This document shows positions 53,439 through 61,808 of a stretch of DNA of 64,000 nucleotides, piece by piece. Each line of letters opens with the position of its first letter. Within the stretch, counting starts at the first letter, position 1. Source of the stretch: CAYNXB01 sp964401045. Lineage in GTDB: Bacteria > Pseudomonadota > Alphaproteobacteria > Sphingomonadales > Sphingomonadaceae. Both the position numbers and the translations under genes were made by a program. The DNA lies in the NCBI GenBank assembly GCA_964401045.1, contig CAYNXB010000008.1, forward strand, positions 1 through 64,000, in the 5' to 3' direction. A model generated the notes under the pieces. It was not told the origin of the DNA, did not search any database, and saw nothing but the letters and a program-made list of their open reading frames with translations.

Positions 53439-55064
53439 TTGCCCCATCACACCCCGCTGATCGCCACCATCGTCGCCGGCTTCGTCTTCGCATTCATCAT
53501 GGGGGCGATCGCCCACCGCCTGCGGGTCTCGCCGATTGCCGGATACCTGCTGGCCGGCGTGATCGTTGGCCCGTTCACGCCCGGGATCGTCGCCGATTCC
53601 GGCCTCGCCAATGAGCTAGCGGAGATCGGCGTGATCCTGCTGATGTTCGGCGTCGGCTTGCATTTTTCCCTGCGTGATCTGCTTTCCGTAAAGCGGATCG
53701 CGGTGCCGGGGGCGATCGTCCAGATCGCCGTCGCCACAGTGCTTGGCGTGGGCCTTGCGCTGTGGCTCGGATGGACACCCGTGGCGGGGCTGGTGTTCGG
53801 CCTTGCGCTGTCGGTCGCGAGTACTGTGGTGCTGCTGCGGGCGATGCAGGCGCGGAATCTCATCAACACAGAGCGTGGGCGGATCGCGGTCGGCTGGCTG
53901 ATCGTCGAGGACTTGGCGACCGTTGTCGCGCTGGTGCTGTTGCCGCCGATCGCACTGGCAGTGAACGGGCAGGCGGGAAGCGGAGGCGCCGCCATCGCCG
54001 CGGCGCTCGGCATGACCGCGCTCAAGGTCGGCGGGTTTATCGCCTTCATGCTCATCGTCGCGCGCCGGGTGATACCAGCGGCGCTGCACTGGGTGGCGCA
54101 CACTGGCTCACGCGAGCTGTTCCGCCTCGCTGTGCTGGCGATCGCGCTCGGCGTCGCGTTCGGCGCAGCGCTGGTGTTCGATGTGTCGTTTGCGCTGGGC
54201 GCATTCTTCGCCGGCATGATTCTCGGCGAGACCCAGCTCGGCCGCCGCGCCGCGGAAGAGACGCTACCGCTGCGGGACGCGTTCGCGGTCCTGTTCTTCG
54301 TCTCGGTCGGCATGCTGTTCGATCCCCGGGTGGTGATCGAGCAGCCGTGGCCGCTGCTGGCGACCGTGGCGATCATCGTGTTCGGCAAGTCGATCGCCGC
54401 GTTCGCCATCGTGCGCGCATTCGGCCATCCGACGCGCACCGCGCTGACGATCTCGGCGAGCCTCGCGCAGATCGGCGAGTTCTCGTTCATCCTCGCGGGG
54501 TTGGGGGCGGAACTGGGGCTGCTTCCGCCCGAAGGCCGCGACCTGATCCTTGCCGGCGCGATCTTCTCGATCCTCGCCAACCCGTTCATCTTCGCAGCCG
54601 TGGTCGGCAAGGCCGACGACGTGCGTCGCACGGTCGCGAGCGAGCAGGCGATGAAAACGCATACCTCGCGCGGCCAGACCGTGTTGATCGGTTACGGCCG
54701 AGTCGGCACCCTGATCGCGCAAGGCGTCGGGTCCGGGCTGACGATTATCGAGGAAGAGCCCGATCTCGCCGACGAGGCGCGGGACAACGGCTTCCACGTG
54801 GTGGTCGGCAACGCGGCATCCGACGAGGTGCTCCGCGCAGCGGGCATCGTCGAAGCCGGGCAACTGGTCCTCGCCATTCCCGAGGGCTTCGAAGCGGGGG
54901 CAATCGCCGAGCGCGCACGTGCAGTGAACCCTACGTTGCGAATCCTTGCCCGGGCTCATTCGGACGAGGAGGTCGTCCACCTCGAACTCCATGGCGCGGA
55001 CTACGTGGTGATGGGCGAACGCGAGATCGCCAGGCGGTTGCTCACGCTGCTCGGGACCGCCTGA
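53439..55064 (+). CDS. Kef/YbaL-type cation:proton antiporter with RCK (TrkA-N) domain
   Basis: 541 residues from a TTG at 53439 with GGAG 6 bases upstream. The CPA2 transport domain (about 1-395, 12 helices) has FVFAFIMGAIAHRLRVSPIA, GYLLAGVIVGPFTPG and FDVSFALGAFFAGMILGETQ. A TrkA-N/RCK domain starts at about 410 (TVLIGYGRVGTLIAQGVGSG) and ends with the conserved VVMGEREIARRLLTLLG. YbaL-type antiporters probably exchange K+ for H+ and respond to NAD(H) or nucleotides through RCK. A single gene; the helix proteins upstream may be accessory. Confidence 0.9.
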   Translation: MPHHTPLIATIVAGFVFAFIMGAIAHRLRVSPIAGYLLAGVIVGPFTPGIVADSGLANELAEIGVILLMFGVGLHFSLRDLLSVKRIAVPGAIVQIAVATVLGVGLALWLGWTPVAGLVFGLALSVASTVVLLRAMQARNLINTERGRIAVGWLIVEDLATVVALVLLPPIALAVNGQAGSGGAAIAAALGMTALKVGGFIAFMLIVARRVIPAALHWVAHTGSRELFRLAVLAIALGVAFGAALVFDVSFALGAFFAGMILGETQLGRRAAEETLPLRDAFAVLFFVSVGMLFDPRVVIEQPWPLLATVAIIVFGKSIAAFAIVRAFGHPTRTALTISASLAQIGEFSFILAGLGAELGLLPPEGRDLILAGAIFSILANPFIFAAVVGKADDVRRTVASEQAMKTHTSRGQTVLIGYGRVGTLIAQGVGSGLTIIEEEPDLADEARDNGFHVVVGNAASDEVLRAAGIVEAGQLVLAIPEGFEAGAIAERARAVNPTLRILARAHSDEEVVHLELHGADYVVMGEREIARRLLTLLGTA

Positions 55065-55111
55065 GCGCGCGCGACCTTTTTCTGACACTTTCCACAGTAC
55101 CCGCAACGCAA

Positions 55112-55140
55112 CAGTCACGAGACGGTCAACGGCGAGTCAC
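55112..55140 (+). promoter_or_regulatory. Three-unit Pho-box-like element
   Basis: CAGTCAC (55112-55118), GAGA, CGGTCAA (55123-55129), CGGC, GAGTCAC (55134-55140): three 7-base units spaced by 4, giving the 11-base period of the PhoB box (CTGTCAT-N4-CTGTCAC type). It lies 43 bases before the ATG of the TonB receptor gene. PhoB control of a phytase operon would make sense. Confidence 0.6.
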
Positions 55141-55182
55141 GAAGCGAACCTAGGCGCGCTCCCGACAGGGAGGTTCCGACCT

Positions 55183-58002
55183 ATGAGATTCGCTTACCGT
55201 TTGTCCGCTTGCACGGCTGCGCTCGCCGCCGTCATCGCTACGCCTGCCTTTGCGGGGGAGCTGCGCGGCGTTGTTTACGACGCGTCCGACACAATCGCGC
55301 TGCAGGCGGCGCAAGTGCGCATCGTCGAGCTAGATCGCGTCGTCAGCACCGAGGGCGATGGCCGCTTCGTGTTCGGCGATGTCCCGGCGGGCACCTACAC
55401 CGTCGAAGTGCGCTATGTGGGCGCGGACCCGGTATCGCGGACGATCGCCGTGCCTGCTTCCGGGGCGGCATCGGTCGAGATCGCGCTTGGCGGTACCGAC
55501 GCCAACCGCATCCTCGTCATTGGCCAGGGCGCCAACCAGGCGAGCGCGCTTTCGCGCAAGCGTGAGGCGGACGGCGTCAGCGACGTGCTGACCCGGGACG
55601 CGATCGGCCAGTTTCCTGATCAGAACGTCGCCGAATCGCTGCGCCGCCTGCCTGGCGTCAACGTGCTCAACGACCAGGGCGAGGGCCGCTTCGTTTCGGT
55701 CCGCGGCCTCGATCCCGAGCTCAACTCCACTTCTCTCAATGGTGTGCGCGTTCCGGCGCCCGAATCCGATGTCCGCTCCGTCGCACTCGACGTGATCTCG
55801 AGCGACATCATCGAATCGATCGAGGTGAAGAAGTCGCTCACGCCAAACATGGATGCGGACACGATCGGCGCTTCGATCGAGATCAGGACTACCAGCGCGT
55901 TCGACCGCCGCAAGGACCTGTTCACGGTGAAGGCCGAAGGCAGCTACAACGACTATTCGAACGAGATCACGCCGCACGGCAGCGTCGATTTCTCCGTCCG
56001 CCTGTCGGATAATTTCGGCGTCTCTGGCGGGGCTTCGTACTACCAGCGCAAGTTCGAGACCGACAACGTGGAGGCCGACGGCTGGAACGAGGACGACGGG
56101 CTGATCTTCCCCGAGGAGGTCAATTACCGCGATTACAACGTCGAGCGTAAGCGGTTCAGTACCAACCTCAACCTCGATGCTCGCCTGAGCGACACCACAA
56201 CGCTTTACGCGCGCGGCATCTACAGCCAGTTCGACGATCAGGAATACCGCCGCGAGACGAGCCTCAAGCTGGAGGACGCGGGCGACATCTCGGGCAGCGG
56301 CGCGAGCATCGATTTCTCCGACGAGGACGGTGAGATTTCGATCCAGCGTTCGATCAAGGACCGCTTCGAAACCCAGAAAATCCGCTCGGTGGCGGTTGGC
56401 GGTGAAACCGACACCGGTACCTGGAAGGCCAAGTACCAGGCGAGCTGGGCCAAGAGTTCGGAACGTGAGAACGGCTCGGTGGACCCGGCGAACTTCGAAC
56501 GCACGTTTGAGGACGAAGGTCTCGTGCTCGGCCTCGAATTGGCCAATCGCGTACCCCGTTACACGGTCCGTGGCCCGACCGGCGCGTTCACGGACCCGGC
56601 GGAATACGAGCTCGACGACATCTCCCTCACCACGTTGTCGGATTCGGTGGACGAGGAATACGCCGCCAAGCTCGACCTCGGCCGCGAGTTCGCCACGGAC
56701 TCCGGCACGTTCACTATCCAGGCGGGCGCCAAGGGCCGCTGGCGCGACAAGCACTACAACCTCGAGGCCGAATATTGGGAAAACGGCGACGTGACACTGG
56801 CCGACGTGCTCGGGGAACAGAACTATCGCCTGGCCGATATCTCCCCGGTGCCAAGCTACCGCGGTGCGCGCGAACTGCTGTTTGGCCGCATGGGCGATTT
56901 CGAGCTCAACGAGTTCGACAGCGAGTTCGACAGCACGGTCGAGGACTATTCGGTCAGCGAGGACATCATGGCCGGCTACCTGCTCGGCAGGTGGGACAGC
57001 GCCACGCTACGGGTTGTCGGCGGCGTGCGCTACGAGCGTACGTCCAACGACATCCGCGGAAACCAGGTGTTGCTGGTCGAGGAAGACGGCACGTTGCCCG
57101 ACGGCGGGATCGCCGACGACGACACGCTGTTCGTCACCCCGGTGGCCTACAAGCGCGAGTATGGCGATTGGCTGCCGAGCCTCAATCTGCGTTTCGAACC
57201 CCAGCCCGGCGTGGTCCTGCGCGCGGCCGGATCTCGCAGCCTGGTGCGGCCCAAGCTGTCCAAGCTCGCGCCGCGCTTCACCATCGAGCAGAACGACGAG
57301 GACGAGATCGAGGGCGAGTTCGGCAACCCCGATCTCAAACCCTACGAGGCGTGGAACTTCGATGCGTCGGCCGAATGGTACTTCTCCGGCAACGGTGCGA
57401 TCACCGCGGCGGTGTTCTACAAGAACGTGAGGAGCTTCATCGTCGACACCGTGCGCGAGGATGGCACCTACCAGGGCATCGCCTTCGACGAGGCGAAGAT
57501 CCCGATCAACGGTGCCGGCGGCAAGATTTTCGGTGCCGAGCTGTCGTTCTCGCAGGCGTTGACGATGCTGCCGGCGCCGCTGGACGGGCTGATCGTGCAA
57601 GCCAACTACACCTACACCGATGCGACCGGCAAAGTGCCGATCGACGGCGATCCGGCCGACTTGCGCAAGATCAACCTGCCGACCACCGCCAAGCACACCA
57701 TCAACGCCACGATCGGCTACGAGAAGGGGCCGGTCAGCCTGCGCTTGGCGGGCACCTACCGCGACAAGTACCTCGACGAGCTGGGTGACGATGTCGCCGA
57801 GGACCGGGTGGTCGACAACCACTTCCAGCTCGATCTCACGGCCAAGTTCCGCGTGACCAAGAACGTCCAGCTGTTCTACGAATGGATCAACCTGAACAAC
57901 GCCAAGTACTTCGCCTACAACACGGTCGGCTCGCGGCGGAATCTGCTGCAATACGAAGAGTATAGCTGGACCATGAAGGGTGGCGTGAAGGTGAACTTCT
58001 GA
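55183..58002 (+). CDS. TonB-dependent receptor, phytate/phosphorus-linked
   Basis: 939 residues. Signal peptide (ACTAALAAVIATPAFAGE), a carboxypeptidase-regulatory-like beta-sandwich at about 25-105 (LRGVVYDASDTIALQAAQVR, DVPAGTYTVEVRY), a plug domain (VAESLRRLPGVNVLNDQGEG, DIIESIEVKKSLTPNMDADT) and a barrel ending SWTMKGGVKVNF. A GGGAGG sits before ATG 55183. The next gene, a beta-propeller phytase, starts within its stop codon (TGATG), so the receptor probably imports a phosphorus-containing inositol or the phytate itself. The exact ligand is inferred from the neighbour. Confidence 0.88.
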   Translation: MRFAYRLSACTAALAAVIATPAFAGELRGVVYDASDTIALQAAQVRIVELDRVVSTEGDGRFVFGDVPAGTYTVEVRYVGADPVSRTIAVPASGAASVEIALGGTDANRILVIGQGANQASALSRKREADGVSDVLTRDAIGQFPDQNVAESLRRLPGVNVLNDQGEGRFVSVRGLDPELNSTSLNGVRVPAPESDVRSVALDVISSDIIESIEVKKSLTPNMDADTIGASIEIRTTSAFDRRKDLFTVKAEGSYNDYSNEITPHGSVDFSVRLSDNFGVSGGASYYQRKFETDNVEADGWNEDDGLIFPEEVNYRDYNVERKRFSTNLNLDARLSDTTTLYARGIYSQFDDQEYRRETSLKLEDAGDISGSGASIDFSDEDGEISIQRSIKDRFETQKIRSVAVGGETDTGTWKAKYQASWAKSSERENGSVDPANFERTFEDEGLVLGLELANRVPRYTVRGPTGAFTDPAEYELDDISLTTLSDSVDEEYAAKLDLGREFATDSGTFTIQAGAKGRWRDKHYNLEAEYWENGDVTLADVLGEQNYRLADISPVPSYRGARELLFGRMGDFELNEFDSEFDSTVEDYSVSEDIMAGYLLGRWDSATLRVVGGVRYERTSNDIRGNQVLLVEEDGTLPDGGIADDDTLFVTPVAYKREYGDWLPSLNLRFEPQPGVVLRAAGSRSLVRPKLSKLAPRFTIEQNDEDEIEGEFGNPDLKPYEAWNFDASAEWYFSGNGAITAAVFYKNVRSFIVDTVREDGTYQGIAFDEAKIPINGAGGKIFGAELSFSQALTMLPAPLDGLIVQANYTYTDATGKVPIDGDPADLRKINLPTTAKHTINATIGYEKGPVSLRLAGTYRDKYLDELGDDVAEDRVVDNHFQLDLTAKFRVTKNVQLFYEWINLNNAKYFAYNTVGSRRNLLQYEEYSWTMKGGVKVNF

Positions 58003-59018
58003 TGGCCCGGCTCATCATCGCCGCGATGCTCGGCGCGGCGCTCGCAGCATGTACGCCGGCGGTCAGTTCCTTGCCCGTCGCAGATGTGACGGCATCCGGC
58101 GAAACCGATCCGGTCGGTACCTCGAATGCTGACGCGGCGGACGATCCGGCGATCTGGCGCAACCCGGCCGATCCGGCCGCCAGCCTGATCGTCGCGACCG
58201 ACAAGAAGGCCGGGCTCTACGTCTATGGGCTCGGCGGGAAGAGCCGCTTCTTCGATCCCTCCGGCCGGCTCAACAACGTCGACCTGGCCGAGTTGCCCGA
58301 CGGGCGGGTGATCGTCGTCGCCAGCGACCGCAATGATCCGCTGCGCGCCAAGCTGATGGTCTGGCAGCTCGACACTGCCACACCCAAACTGGTCCCCCTC
58401 GGCGCAGTCGATGGCGGGGCGGGCGAGGCATACGGCGTGTGCCTGTGGGCGGCGCCCGACGGGCTCCACGCGTTCTCGGTGCTCAAGGACGGCACGATCG
58501 AGGAATACCGCCTCGCCGTCGCCGCGGGTGCGGCGCGCAGCGAGCATCTACTCACTCGCAAGCTGGCCACCCAGACCGAAGGCTGCGTCGCCGATCCGCG
58601 CGACGGCACGTTCTACGTCGGCGAGGAGGACGTCGGCGTGTGGCGCTTCGCCGCAGGTGCGGCGCAGGGCCGACTCGTCGCCGAAGTCGACGACCGCCAG
58701 CTCGTCGCCGACACAGAGGGCCTCGCGCTTTGGCCGGAGGGCGCGGACGGCGGCTACCTCGTCGTCTCGAGCCAGGGCGACAACACCTACGCGCTCTACG
58801 CCTTGCCCGGCATGGAGCCCGCCGGGCGCTTCCGCATCGCCGCCGGGACTTACGGCTCCACCGAGGAGACCGATGGCATCGCGATAGCCCCCGGCGACTT
58901 CGGCCCGCTCTACCCCGAAGGCCTGTTCGTGGCCCAGGACGGAGAGAACGCGCCCAGGGCGCAGAACTTCAAGCTCGTCAGCTGGAAGACAATCCGCGAC
59001 GCACTTTCGCAGCGGTAA
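58002..59018 (+). CDS. Beta-propeller phytase lipoprotein
   Basis: 338 residues. Lipobox LAAC with Cys17; then a six-bladed propeller starting DVTASGETDPVGTSNADAADDPAIW, read in parts: the DDPAIW, KAGLYVYGLGG, NNVDLAELPDGRVIVVASDRN and EAYGVCLWAAPDG stretches carry the Ca2+- and phosphate-binding residues of 3-phytase (BPP). It removes phosphates from phytate at the outer face of the cell. Overlaps the receptor gene (ATGA), forming one operon with the Pho-box-like element. Confidence 0.9.
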   Translation: MARLIIAAMLGAALAACTPAVSSLPVADVTASGETDPVGTSNADAADDPAIWRNPADPAASLIVATDKKAGLYVYGLGGKSRFFDPSGRLNNVDLAELPDGRVIVVASDRNDPLRAKLMVWQLDTATPKLVPLGAVDGGAGEAYGVCLWAAPDGLHAFSVLKDGTIEEYRLAVAAGAARSEHLLTRKLATQTEGCVADPRDGTFYVGEEDVGVWRFAAGAAQGRLVAEVDDRQLVADTEGLALWPEGADGGYLVVSSQGDNTYALYALPGMEPAGRFRIAAGTYGSTEETDGIAIAPGDFGPLYPEGLFVAQDGENAPRAQNFKLVSWKTIRDALSQR

Positions 59019-59046
59019 GCTTGCTCCCAGCGCGCGCGCGCAATAC

Positions 59047-59850
59047 ATGCGCGCAGCCATGAAGCGCACGCACCTCCCCCTGAACGCCCTGCGCGTGTTC
59101 GACGCCGCCGCGCGGCACCTGTCGTTCACCCGCGCCGCCGACGAGCTGGCGGTCACCCCCGCCGCCGTCGGCCAGCAGATCCGCGCGCTCGAGGACGTGC
59201 TCGGCGTGGTGCTGTTCCGCCGCACCAGCAAGGGCCTCGAACTCACCGACGAGGCAGAGGCCGGGCTCGACCCGCTGCGCGAAGGCTTCCTCCGCTTCGA
59301 GGAGAGCGTGCAGGCGATGCAGGCCGGCCAGGCGAGCGATCGCTACACCATTGCCGCCCCGCGCGAATTCTACGCGCAATGGCTCGCTATCCGGCTTGCC
59401 CAGTTCCGCGCCATCAACCCGGACGTCCGCTACCAGCTCGTCGCTGACGAGGATGCCGACTTCACCGAGGCCAACCTCGATCTCGCAGTGCGGCTGATCG
59501 ATGGGCCCGGCGAGCTAGAAGGCGTCCAGCTCGCCCCTGCCCAGAAGGTTGTCGTCGCTGCCCCCGGCTCGCCCGATGAATGGATCGACTGGCCCGGTGC
59601 CTCCTTGCCCGATGGCGAAGAGGGGACGCTCCAGGCGGGCAACGCCGGCCAGGCGCTCTCCAGCGCGCTCGCCGGGCTTGGCAAGGCGACCCTGCCTTTC
59701 CTGCTGTGCGAGGAAGCGCTCGCCGACGGGCGCCTCACCGCGCTCGAAGGGCCGGACGAAGGCCGGCGCGCGTACTGGCTGATCGCTCCGCTGCCGCAAT
59801 GGCGGCAGAAGAAGGTCAAGGCCCTCGTGGAGTTCCTGACGCCGGAGTAA
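59047..59850 (+). CDS. GcvA-like LysR-family regulator
   Basis: 267 residues, a little short for the family. The N-terminal helix-turn-helix (LPLNALRVFDAAARHLSFTR, AADELAVTPAAVGQQIRALE) is of the GcvA/AmpR type, and the effector-binding domain (FYAQWLAIRLAQFRAINPDV, LPFLLCEEALADGRLTALEG) is complete. An alternative start at 59059 (MKRTHLPL) is equally good; no Shine-Dalgarno site distinguishes them. It follows the phytase operon on the same strand, but its target is unknown; a divergent neighbour is missing. Confidence 0.85.
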   Translation: MRAAMKRTHLPLNALRVFDAAARHLSFTRAADELAVTPAAVGQQIRALEDVLGVVLFRRTSKGLELTDEAEAGLDPLREGFLRFEESVQAMQAGQASDRYTIAAPREFYAQWLAIRLAQFRAINPDVRYQLVADEDADFTEANLDLAVRLIDGPGELEGVQLAPAQKVVVAAPGSPDEWIDWPGASLPDGEEGTLQAGNAGQALSSALAGLGKATLPFLLCEEALADGRLTALEGPDEGRRAYWLIAPLPQWRQKKVKALVEFLTPE

Positions 59851-59918
59851 GAATTCAGTCGCCATTCAGCGCCCGGGGCAGAGCCCGCGCGCCGACGCTG
59901 CAAGGGAAGGGACGGGCG

Positions 59919-60596
59919 ATGCGCAAGCTGTTGGCGATCGGGGGATGCGCGGCCGCATTGCTGCTCGCGGTTCCCGCCGCTGCCCAGGACGGGAGCTATG
60001 CGCCCGAAGAATCGCACATCGAGCGCGCGCCCAGGGGCCCCAAGCCACCCGAGCCGATCGAGCGCAAGGCGTTCGATCGCGCGGTCGGCAAACTGTTCCA
60101 GCTCGGCGACACGAACCGAGACGGGATCGTTACCCTGGCCGAGTTCAACGCCGCGATGGAAAGCCGCAAGGGCAGCGCGATCTCCGGCCGCTTCGCCGAG
60201 ATCGATACCGACAACAACCAGCAGATCAGCCTCACCGAATTCTCCGCCTGGCAGCGCGCGCTCGGCTCTACCGCGCTGTCCGACAGCGCCGCCGCCGCCG
60301 CCGGCACCGAAGGCATGGTGGCCGAGGATATCGCGCTCGATCCCGGCAAGAACCGCCAGGACCACGTGCTCGCGCGGCTGATCACCCCGCTCAACGCGGT
60401 TGTGCTGGCGGGCGCCAACACCGATTACGACACCGGTACCTCGCTCGCCGAACTGATGGTTTACGAAGGCAAGCGCTTTGACCAGTTCGACCGCAACAAG
60501 GATGGCTGGCTGACGGCGGATGAGACCCGCTCGCTGACGCCGGAGGACGGCATACTCCCGTCGCCGGGCGCACCCGGGGCCCCGCCGCCGCGCTGA
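59919..60596 (+). CDS. Exported EF-hand calcium-binding protein
   Basis: 225 residues from ATG 59919 with AAGGGACGGG upstream. A signal peptide (MRKLLAIGGCAAALLLAVPA) precedes three EF-hand loops: DTNRDGIVTLAE (64-75), DTDNNQQISLTE (96-107) and DRNKDGWLTADE (191-202). The first and third have ideal Asp-x-Asn-x-Asp-Gly patterns. The protein is predicted to be periplasmic. Calcium-binding is likely; the partner is unknown. No operon partner. Confidence 0.85.
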   Translation: MRKLLAIGGCAAALLLAVPAAAQDGSYAPEESHIERAPRGPKPPEPIERKAFDRAVGKLFQLGDTNRDGIVTLAEFNAAMESRKGSAISGRFAEIDTDNNQQISLTEFSAWQRALGSTALSDSAAAAAGTEGMVAEDIALDPGKNRQDHVLARLITPLNAVVLAGANTDYDTGTSLAELMVYEGKRFDQFDRNKDGWLTADETRSLTPEDGILPSPGAPGAPPPR

Positions 60597-61029
60597 GGCA
60601 AAGTGACAGGTAGGGCAGCGTTCGGGAGAGAAAATCGAACCGTTATCCCCGGGTGACATAAGCGACACCGTGTCAACTGCGGACTTGCCCAAAAAGAGAC
60701 GCGTTTTCAGCGTATTGAACGCGACAGGCGAGGGTGACACTGCGCCGGCGCGCCGGGCTCGCCCGGCGATACTTCGCCCCCCGACATCCCGGTCCTGAGC
60801 CGGGATCCGGCTTGGTTTCTGTTCACGCCAAAGCGCGGAGGCGCGCGGAATGTCCTTCGGCAGATGGGGAGGGCGGGACATAACCTGCCCCAGGTTGCAG
60901 AAGCGGGGCGTGTAGGAAAATGGTTTCAGACCGGAGATTTCCGGCGGATGACCGCGCCCGTTCGGCAACCACCTTGCCGAATCGATAATTCGAGATTAGT
61001 CGAATTATCGATTAAACGGAGAAGCGGTG
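60597..61029. other. 433-base intergenic region before the ars cassette
   Basis: No gene seen on either strand. It carries the self-complementary CGCCGGGC-TC-GCCCGGCG (60751-60768), the arms ATCCCGG/CCGGGAT (60786-60806), several GTGACA words and, at its end, the ars palindrome. The two hairpins may be terminators or REP-like units; no T-run follows. Confidence 0.7.
60980..61013. promoter_or_regulatory. Perfect 14+14 palindrome, candidate ArsR operator
   Basis: AATCGATAATTCGA (60980-60993), GATTAG, TCGAATTATCGATT (61000-61013): arms are exact reverse complements with a 6-base spacer. It lies 17 bases before the arsI ATG and is flanked upstream by a possible -35 TTGCCG (60974-60979). Length and position fit an ArsR/SmtB operator. 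Confidence 0.75.
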
Positions 61030-61476
61030 ATGAAGCGCCTGCACATGCACATCAGTGTTCCGGACATCGAACAGGCAATCGCATTCTACAGCACCTTGTT
61101 CGACGCGCCTCCGGTTGTCGTGAAGGACGATTACGCGAAGTGGATGCTAGAAGACCCGCGCGTAAATCTCGCCATATCGTCGCGGGCTCGGGCAACCGGA
61201 ATCGATCATGTCGGCGTTCAGGTCGACAGCGCTGAGGAACTCGCCGAACTTGCAATGCGCCTGAAGGCCGCGGGATCGACCACGTTCGATCAACAGGCAA
61301 CGACCTGCTGCTATGCGAAATCGGACAAGTCATGGGTGACGGATACCGCAGGCGTTCGTTGGGAAACGTTTTTCACGCACGGCGAAGCGACCGCATACGG
61401 CGAAGACGAAGTGATCCCGGGCGCATCCAGCGCGTGCTGCGCACCGGAACCGGGCGCGAAGGCGGCGTGCTGCTGA
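61030..61476 (+). CDS. arsI: ArsI/CadI-family organoarsenical lyase
   Basis: 148 residues from ATG 61030; a GTG one codon earlier is possible. Vicinal-oxygen-chelate fold: metal His5, His60 and Glu112 fall in HMHISVPDIEQAIAFYSTLF, TGIDHVGVQVD and GVRWETFFT, and the cysteine pair Cys93-Cys94 (ATTCCYAKSDKSW) is at the site reported to bind trivalent arsenic in ArsI. The C-terminus has two further pairs (SACCAPEPGAKAACC). ArsI cleaves the C-As bond of methylarsenite. It starts the cassette under the palindrome, and arsR overlaps its stop. Confidence 0.88.
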   Translation: MKRLHMHISVPDIEQAIAFYSTLFDAPPVVVKDDYAKWMLEDPRVNLAISSRARATGIDHVGVQVDSAEELAELAMRLKAAGSTTFDQQATTCCYAKSDKSWVTDTAGVRWETFFTHGEATAYGEDEVIPGASSACCAPEPGAKAACC

Positions 61477-61708
61477 TGTTGTTGCCCACAGCCGTTGAAG
61501 CGCTGTCGGCGCTGGCGCATCCGAGCCGCCTTGCGGTGTTTCGCCTGCTGGTTCGGGCTGGCGCGGATGGCCTGGCGGCGGGCGAAATCGCGCGCGAAAT
61601 CGGCGCGCGTCCCAATACGCTTTCGACGCATCTGACGATCCTTGGCCATGCCGGGTTGATCCGATCGAGGCGCGACGGCCGATCGGTGATCTATTCGGCC
61701 GACTACGA
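61476..61708 (+). CDS. arsR: ArsR-family metalloregulator (3' end lost in gap)
   Basis: 77 residues are visible before the assembly gap. ALAHPSRLAVFRLLVRAGAD, GEIAREIGARPNTLSTHLTI and GLIRSRRDGRSVIYS are the winged helix of ArsR/SmtB proteins. The classical CVC arsenic site of the R773-type ArsR is absent from the visible DNA-binding helix; the binding cysteines may be in the lost C-terminus, as in other ArsR types. The ATG overlaps the arsI stop (TGATG). Confidence 0.85.
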
Positions 61709-61808
61709 NNNNNNNNNNNNNNNNNNNNNNNNNNNNNNNNNNNNNNNNNNNNNNNNNNNNNNNNNNNNNNNNNNNNNNNNNNNNNNNNNNNNNNNNNNNN
61801 NNNNNNNN
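61709..61808. other. Assembly gap (100 N) between arsR and acr3
   Basis: Another 100-N placeholder. The frame continues across it by chance. ArsR should need some 35 more residues and Acr3 some 30 to 40 before the visible part, more than 33 codons together, so the true gap must be longer than shown and could hide further bases or a small gene. Confidence 0.95.

Noticed and set aside
53447..54631. Minus-strand 394-codon ORF opposite the antiporter
   Set aside because: Shadow of the Kef/YbaL gene; low-complexity, with no start context.
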